Source: Bacteroidales bacterium UBA5206
Lineage (GTDB): Bacteria; Bacteroidota; Bacteroidia; Bacteroidales; Tenuifilaceae
Assembly: GCA_002412705.1 (NCBI GenBank)
Contig: DHVO01000108.1
Span: forward strand, 1 to 19,772
Direction: 5' to 3'
Length of the DNA: 19,772 nucleotides
The notes under the pieces: generated by a model
The model's database searches: none
Told to the model about the DNA's origin: nothing
What the model saw: the letters and a program-made list of their open reading frames with translations, nothing else
Position numbers and translations under genes: made by a program
Part shown: in pieces, positions 15,220-19,772 of the stretch
Layout of the letters: every line of letters starts with the position of its first letter
How positions within the stretch are numbered: the first letter of the stretch is position 1

Positions 15220-17163
15220 ATGAGAAAAAGAGCCCTTCTAATTGCTATAACCCTACACCTTACCAGCTTATGCTTTGCGCAGGTTGGCAAACAAAATGCA
15301 GATAGCCTTCTACAGGTTGCTACATCCAATGCCAGCGATTCCATTAGAATAAAAACCTATGGTGAACTAGCCGTATTTTATATCGATAGCTCCTACGCTA
15401 TCTCCCAAAGCTATCTTAACGAAGCAAAAAGGCTTGCAAAAAACAGCGCTACCAAAATATACCTAGTTAATGCCTACCATCAGGTTGGCTATACTTTATA
15501 CAACAAAGGAGAACTTGAGCTTGCCCTAGATAACCTTACCGCAGCACTTGCAATTGCCGTTGATATTGATGACATAAATACCGTAGGCGATTTACATAAC
15601 GACATTGGGCTTGTATATAAAAACTGGGGAAAATACGATGTTGCCATAGGCCATTTTGGAAAAGCAATGGATTGCTATCAAAAGGGAAGTAACCTAGAGG
15701 GTGTTGCAATGGCATCCAACAATATTGGGCAAATTTACTACTACACAAGCAACTACCCCAAAGCAATAGAGTACTTTAAACGTTACTACGATGTAAACCT
15801 TAGCTTAGGAAATAGCCGTGCTGTGGCTGGAGCATCCAATAACATAGCAAGTGCCTACATAGAGCTAAATGAGTCCGATAAAGCCATGGAGTTCTACCTT
15901 GTTGCCCTGCGAATTTATGATTCGCTTGGGGTAAAAGTAGGCGTTGGGGTAATTAAAGATAATATAGGAACACTAATGCAACGCAAGGGAATGCTAAGCG
16001 ATGCTCTATCGTTCCACTTAAAGGCGCTGGAAATATTTAAGGAGTTAAACAGCAACACCCGCATCTGTTTCACGCTAAAAAACATAGGACACGTTTACCA
16101 CCTAATGGGAAACCAAAAAGAGGGGGCAAATACCCTAGAGGAAGCCCTTGCATTAGCCAAACGTTTGGGCATAAGAGAAACAGAGAAGGAGATTTATGAA
16201 ACACTGGCAAGCATTTATGCCAGCACCAACAACTACCCAAAGGCTTACGAAAACCTTAGCAGGTATGTTGTAGTTAAGGACTCGTTGGTTTCGGAGGAAA
16301 CCAGCCTTAAGCTTCGTGAAGTGGAGGCTCAGTACCAGAACGCACAGCGGGAGACCGAAATTCAAAACCTGAAAAAAGAATCAAGCAAAGAGCGGCAGCG
16401 CAAAATAATCTTCCTATCGTTCTTAGTTACAACCCTTGTTATTATATCCCTCCTACTGCTAGAGATAGCAAGAAACAAACGAAACTTTAATGCTATTGCA
16501 AAACAAAACAAAGGGCTATTGTCCCTAACAAGGGAAACCAACAACCAAACAGAAGTACCCAGCATAAACGCCCTCTACAACTCGGCATGGATTATTTCCA
16601 CATGCCCAGCTAAGCCAAAGCTTATAGTACAAACAACAAATCAACTCAAAATAAAAGTACTAATACACATTTCCTGTAATAACGCTGGCAACGAGGTATC
16701 GACCCACTTATTGAGCAACAGACTAAACGATTACCTTACGCTCGATAATCAACAAACAACAAGCTACATAGCAACCAAGACGGCCGAGTTTATACATGAT
16801 ATTCTTGAGCCATTGCTGGGTACAAAGGGGAGCATAGCGTATATGGTGCACAACCAAACCAGCAATGAACTTATTGTGAATGAGTGCATTTCTGGCTTTC
16901 ACTTCAAAAAGGGTGATGAGCCGATACTAGTTAAAGAGACTGGTAGTACAATAGACTTAAGCAACAGCAACTACCTGCTACTATTCCTAAACCAAGGAAA
17001 ACAAAAGGACGAGTCGCTGAGCTACGTTAGGAATACCCTTTCTAAGATTACACACTTTAGTAACAACGACATTAAGGAGACCATGCAAAGCAACCTCTTG
17101 TTTTGGAAAGACGGACTAAAACAGCAACAGCAGCTTAATCTAATTGGAATACCCCTTGATTAA
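15220..17163 (+). CDS. TPR membrane protein with degenerate SpoIIE/PP2C-like C-terminal domain
   Basis: This 647-residue protein has a signal peptide (1-20, SLCFA before Q21). About seven or eight tetratricopeptide repeats fill 44-355, several with the NNIGxxY/A and KAxEYF pattern. A coiled coil follows (about 360-393), then one TM helix (about 396-416) and a cytoplasmic domain (about 450-647). In Bacteroidota this TPR-coil-TM layout normally ends in a kinase, HTH or SpoIIE-type phosphatase domain. Here the tail aligns by eye with SpoIIE: SCNNAGNEV at 485-493 sits where ADCTGHGVPG is expected, FLNQG at 589-593 where SDGY is expected, and QQQLNLIGI near 636-644 where the VDDxxVIGI ending is expected. 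All the metal-binding Asp residues are missing, so it is probably a binding or scaffold domain, not an active phosphatase. TPR part certain; the tail assignment is inference. Confidence 0.8.
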   Translation: MRKRALLIAITLHLTSLCFAQVGKQNADSLLQVATSNASDSIRIKTYGELAVFYIDSSYAISQSYLNEAKRLAKNSATKIYLVNAYHQVGYTLYNKGELELALDNLTAALAIAVDIDDINTVGDLHNDIGLVYKNWGKYDVAIGHFGKAMDCYQKGSNLEGVAMASNNIGQIYYYTSNYPKAIEYFKRYYDVNLSLGNSRAVAGASNNIASAYIELNESDKAMEFYLVALRIYDSLGVKVGVGVIKDNIGTLMQRKGMLSDALSFHLKALEIFKELNSNTRICFTLKNIGHVYHLMGNQKEGANTLEEALALAKRLGIRETEKEIYETLASIYASTNNYPKAYENLSRYVVVKDSLVSEETSLKLREVEAQYQNAQRETEIQNLKKESSKERQRKIIFLSFLVTTLVIISLLLLEIARNKRNFNAIAKQNKGLLSLTRETNNQTEVPSINALYNSAWIISTCPAKPKLIVQTTNQLKIKVLIHISCNNAGNEVSTHLLSNRLNDYLTLDNQQTTSYIATKTAEFIHDILEPLLGTKGSIAYMVHNQTSNELIVNECISGFHFKKGDEPILVKETGSTIDLSNSNYLLLFLNQGKQKDESLSYVRNTLSKITHFSNNDIKETMQSNLLFWKDGLKQQQQLNLIGIPLD

Positions 17164-17196
17164 TGCTTATGCAGTTCGAATTAAGAAAACAATCTG

Positions 17197-17204
17197 TAAA
17201 TTGC
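17197..17204 (+). promoter_or_regulatory. Possible -7 element of the pepE gene
   Basis: TAAATTGC lies 32 bases before the pepE start and resembles TAnnTTTG with one T missing; a TTC at 17175-17177 is 19 bases upstream. It is a weak match. The 73-base gap after the TPR gene also allows read-through transcription. Confidence 0.25.
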
Positions 17205-17236
17205 GAAAGTAACAACAACCCATAAAAACACAAGTA

Positions 17237-17941
17237 ATGAGGCTACTTCTTATTAGCAATTCAACCAACGCCGGCGACACATACCTAAACCATCCCAAGG
17301 AGGAGATTAAATCCTTCCTCAACGGCGTAAAAAAGGTTCTGTTCATTCCTTACGCTGCTGTAACCTACTCTTTTGATGAATACGAAAAGAAGGTTCAAAA
17401 CCGTTTCGATGAGTTCGGAATTGAAGTTGACTCTATTCATCATCACAAAAATCCCAAAAAGGCGGTTCAGGAGGCAGAGGCGTTTGTAGTAGGAGGAGGA
17501 AACACCTTCCGACTGCTTAAAATGATTCAGCAGTTTGATCTTATTGAGGCGCTTCGCTTTAAAGTTCTTGATGGCACACCATACGTTGGTTGGAGTGCTG
17601 GTTCTAATGTGGCTTGCCCAACAATATGCACTACCAATGACATGCCAATTACAGAGCCCGACAACTTTAGCGCATTCAACCTAGTTCGGTTCCAAATAAA
17701 CCCACACTACCTAGATGCACACCCCGATGGTCATGCAGGAGAAACAAGGGAACAAAGAATTAAGGAATTCCTTGAAATGGATCCATACTGCTATGTGGTA
17801 GGCCTTAGAGAGGGAACTATGATAAAACTTGAGAGCGGAACCATTCACTTAATTGGGCCAAAACCAGCGCGAATATTTAAGAAAGGAATGGAACCCAAGG
17901 AGTACCATCCTGGTGACGATCTTGACTTTCTTTTCGAGTAA
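17237..17941 (+). CDS. pepE: Aspartyl dipeptidase E (peptidase family S51)
   Basis: This cytoplasmic serine peptidase splits dipeptides with N-terminal aspartate. The 234-residue length matches the family (enterobacterial PepE is 229). The catalytic residues fall at the same numbers as in the Salmonella enzyme: S120 in the nucleophile elbow GWSAGSN, H157 in INPHYLD and E192 in GLREG; D135 is also conserved. The VVGGGNTFRLL segment (84-94) is the family's glycine loop. No signal peptide is present. A possible link to the secreted proteases in the window is nutritional: imported small peptides would need cytoplasmic dipeptidases, although the genes are not co-transcribed. It lies 73 bases after the TPR gene and is closed by a terminator. 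Confidence 0.95.
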   Translation: MRLLLISNSTNAGDTYLNHPKEEIKSFLNGVKKVLFIPYAAVTYSFDEYEKKVQNRFDEFGIEVDSIHHHKNPKKAVQEAEAFVVGGGNTFRLLKMIQQFDLIEALRFKVLDGTPYVGWSAGSNVACPTICTTNDMPITEPDNFSAFNLVRFQINPHYLDAHPDGHAGETREQRIKEFLEMDPYCYVVGLREGTMIKLESGTIHLIGPKPARIFKKGMEPKEYHPGDDLDFLFE

Positions 17942-17960
17942 AACATCAACATTTTCACCT

Positions 17961-17989
17961 ACCCCATTGACACACAATGGGGTTTTTTT
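17961..17989 (+). terminator. Rho-independent terminator after pepE
   Basis: A perfect 9-bp stem (17961-17969 with 17975-17983; arms ACCCCATTG and CAATGGGGT) closes a 5-base ACACA loop and runs into seven T residues. It isolates pepE from the ABC transporter operon. Confidence 0.93.
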
Positions 17990-18025
17990 ATACCTTAACC
18001 CAATCTTCCCCAAATTTCTATTCTG

Positions 18026-18057
18026 CTGTTACTTTTTAGTCCAGCTAATCGTCTAAC
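18026..18057 (+). promoter_or_regulatory. ECF-type promoter P3 (ABC transporter operon)
   Basis: CTGTTACTTTTT starts at 18026 and TCGTCTAAC lies at 18049-18057, with 17 bases between TGTTAC and CGTC and 20 bases from the motif end to the ATG, the same geometry as P1. It differs from P1 by single bases in each box. It places the transporter under the same sigma factor as the sigma operon and the beta-barrel gene. Confidence 0.72.
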
Positions 18058-18077
18058 CATCAAAAACGGGAAATTAT

Positions 18078-18755
18078 ATGCTAAAAACAACCAACCTAGT
18101 AAAAGTGTTCCGTACCGAAGAGGTAGAAACCACTGCCCTCAACAACGTATCTATTACTGTTAACGAAGGTGAGTTTGTTGCCATTATGGGACCATCGGGA
18201 TGCGGAAAGTCAACCCTACTCAACATCCTTGGGTTGCTAGATAACCCATCCGGAGGGGAGTACCTATTTATGAACACGGAGGTATCCAAGCTAAAGGAGA
18301 AGCAAAGAACCAGCTTAAGAAAAGGCAACGTTGGCTTTGTGTTCCAAAGCTTTAATTTAATTGACGAGCTAACCGTTTACGAAAACGTTGAGCTACCACT
18401 CCTTTACTTAGGTAAAACGGCATCCGATAGGAAAAAGATGGTAATGGATGTGCTGGAGCGTATGAATATTGCCCACCGTAGAAACCACTTCCCTCAACAG
18501 CTATCGGGAGGACAACAACAACGTGTAGCTATTGCCCGTGCAGTTGTAAGCAAGCCCAAGCTAATACTTGCCGATGAGCCAACGGGAAATCTCGACTCGG
18601 CTAACGGCGAAGAGGTAATGTCCTTGCTCACAGAGCAAAATCAGCAGGGCACAACCATAATAATGGTTACCCACTCCCCTTCCGACGCAGAAAAAGCGCA
18701 TAGAATTATACATCTATTCGATGGACAGGTTGTTACCGAGAACATTAAAAAGTAA
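18078..18755 (+). CDS. ABC transporter ATP-binding protein (MacB/LolD type)
   Basis: This 225-residue ATPase subunit powers an FtsX-type membrane partner. All motifs are intact: Walker A GPSGCGKST (38-46), Q-loop Q90, signature LSGGQ (142-146), Walker B LILADE (162-167), D-loop NLDSAN and switch H199. Length and sequence fit the LolD/MacB/FtsE class, which works by mechanotransmission and not by classical transmembrane substrate passage. The permease gene starts 5 bases after its stop, so the two are one operon. The promoter P3 is of ECF type. The transported or extracted substrate (lipoprotein, peptide, antibiotic) is not deducible. Confidence 0.94.
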   Translation: MLKTTNLVKVFRTEEVETTALNNVSITVNEGEFVAIMGPSGCGKSTLLNILGLLDNPSGGEYLFMNTEVSKLKEKQRTSLRKGNVGFVFQSFNLIDELTVYENVELPLLYLGKTASDRKKMVMDVLERMNIAHRRNHFPQQLSGGQQQRVAIARAVVSKPKLILADEPTGNLDSANGEEVMSLLTEQNQQGTTIIMVTHSPSDAEKAHRIIHLFDGQVVTENIKK

Positions 18756-18760
18756 CCACA

Positions 18761-19772
18761 ATGATTAAGAACTATTTAGTAACGGCATATAGAAATATAC
18801 TTAGGGGAAAAGGGTATACTCTAATAAACGTTGTAGGGCTAGCAATAGGGGTTATATCGGCAATTCTAGTTCTTCTATTTGTAACCGATGAGCTGTCGTA
18901 CGACAAGCACTATAAGGATAATGATAGAGTTTACCGATTAATATCGCACTTCACCATAGGCAACAACGACGATCTTTTTGCGGTAACCTCAGCATCGCTT
19001 GCTCCTGTCCTACAGCAGGAGCACCCAGAGATTGAGGACTATGCTCGTTTTGTTGCCGTTGATAATTTCTACCTCAACATTGAGGGCAAAGAGTTCTACG
19101 AAGAGGATTTTTACTATGCCGACTCATCTGCTTTTAGAATATTTAGCCATAAGTTTTTAGCCGGTAATCCAGAAAACGCGCTAGTAAAACCCTACTCCGT
19201 AGTGCTTACCGAATCGGTAGCAAAAAAGCTCTTTGGAAACCAGAACGCCATAGGCCAAAGTATGAGGGGGATGATGAACGAGCCCTTTACAGTTACTGGC
19301 GTAATAGAGGATTTACCAAACAATACCCACTTTAAGTACAAAGCGCTAGTTTCTGTAGCAACGGTTGTTGAAAGGATTGGTCGGGAGCGTTTCCGCGATT
19401 ACAGCCCACCTACCTTCTGGAACGTTAACGTTATATCGTACATAAAGCTTAAGGAAGGGAGTAATTTGTCGGGTATTCAAATGGGCTTCCCCGATTTTTA
19501 TGAACGACACATGTCGTCCATAGGAGAACAAATCAATGCATCCTTTAAGCTCATAATACAGCCACTAGCCGATTGCCATTTTAGTACAATCAAAAACCTT
19601 CAGGGCGATTTTCCTGTTGGCAGCAAGGCTAACATTTACATCTTTAGCGTAATAGCCCTGTTCATATTAAGCATTGCGTGTATAAACTACATGAACATGG
19701 CAACGGCCCGAGCAGCCAAAAGAGCAAGAGAGGTAGGAATACGCAAGGTTGTTGGCTCGCAAAGGAGTAAGC
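18761..19772 (+). CDS. ABC transporter permease, FtsX/MacB family (partial, runs off the right edge)
   Basis: The open frame starts with ATG at 18761 and has 337 complete codons without a stop before the window ends. It reads MIKNYLVTAYRNI at the N terminus. TM helix 1 (about 19-41) lies in GYTLINVVGLAIGVISAI. A MacB-type periplasmic domain follows (about 42-285), including KPYSVVLTESVAKKLFGN and FTVTGVIEDLPNNTHF. The second TM helix begins about 291 (IYIFSVIALFILSIACINY) and runs into the family motif NMATARAAKRAREVGIRKV. Bacteroidota members of this family are usually near 800 residues with two FtsX units, so over half is missing here. It forms the membrane part of the transporter with the preceding ATPase. 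Confidence 0.93.
   Translation, partial: MIKNYLVTAYRNILRGKGYTLINVVGLAIGVISAILVLLFVTDELSYDKHYKDNDRVYRLISHFTIGNNDDLFAVTSASLAPVLQQEHPEIEDYARFVAVDNFYLNIEGKEFYEEDFYYADSSAFRIFSHKFLAGNPENALVKPYSVVLTESVAKKLFGNQNAIGQSMRGMMNEPFTVTGVIEDLPNNTHFKYKALVSVATVVERIGRERFRDYSPPTFWNVNVISYIKLKEGSNLSGIQMGFPDFYERHMSSIGEQINASFKLIIQPLADCHFSTIKNLQGDFPVGSKANIYIFSVIALFILSIACINYMNMATARAAKRAREVGIRKVVGSQRSK

Noticed and set aside
15048..15344. Minus-strand frame across the barrel/TPR gene junction
   Set aside because: It crosses a terminator, a promoter and the starts of two real genes, and its product looks like no protein family.
1..19772. CRISPR array, tRNA, rRNA or insertion sequence
   Set aside because: No regularly spaced repeats, no cloverleaf-like or rRNA sequences, and no transposase frame or terminal inverted repeats were seen.

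Overview
The window looks like chromosomal DNA of a Bacteroidota member, most likely in the Bacteroidales/Marinilabiliales range. The evidence is two secreted proteases with type IX secretion (T9SS) C-terminal sorting domains, TAnnTTTG-type -7 promoter elements, almost no Shine-Dalgarno sequences, a Bacteroidota-style TPR/SpoIIE-like protein and an FtsX/MacB-type ABC permease of the usual Bacteroidota form. Coding density is high; no intergenic gap exceeds about 195 bases. I see no tRNA, rRNA, CRISPR array, insertion sequence or phage gene.

Left part (1-8350): two consecutive plus-strand genes for large exported proteases. The first is an M6-family HExxH metalloprotease with a cleaved-adhesin/MAM-like domain. 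The second is a 1768-residue gingipain-type (C25) cysteine protease with two CUB domains and a stalk of Ig-like/carboxypeptidase-regulatory-like repeats. Each has a signal peptide, a T9SS type A sorting domain and its own rho-independent terminator, so they are separate transcription units of related purpose (surface or secreted protein digestion).

Middle (8400-12500): a 1085-residue hybrid sensor histidine kinase (periplasmic sensor, three PAS domains, kinase core, receiver) that starts at TTG. It converges with a lipoprotein acid phosphatase of the e(P4) family. The two genes end on the same CTAG tetranucleotide, so their stop codons overlap on opposite strands.

Right part (12500-19772): an ECF sigma factor, its probable membrane anti-sigma factor, an outer-membrane beta-barrel protein, a TPR protein, an aspartyl dipeptidase (PepE) and an ABC transporter (ATPase plus a permease cut by the window edge). 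The most striking result is that three intergenic regions carry near-identical ECF-type promoters (CTGTWACTTTT, 16-17 bases, CGTCYNAC): before the sigma gene, before the beta-barrel gene and before the ABC transporter. This points to an autoregulated, locally clustered envelope regulon made of sigma/anti-sigma, an outer-membrane protein and an inner-membrane FtsX-type transporter. The TPR gene and pepE sit between these parts but have housekeeping-type upstream sequences. The TPR protein ends in what looks like a SpoIIE/PP2C phosphatase fold that has lost its metal-binding aspartates, and its promoter overlaps a perfect 9-bp inverted repeat.
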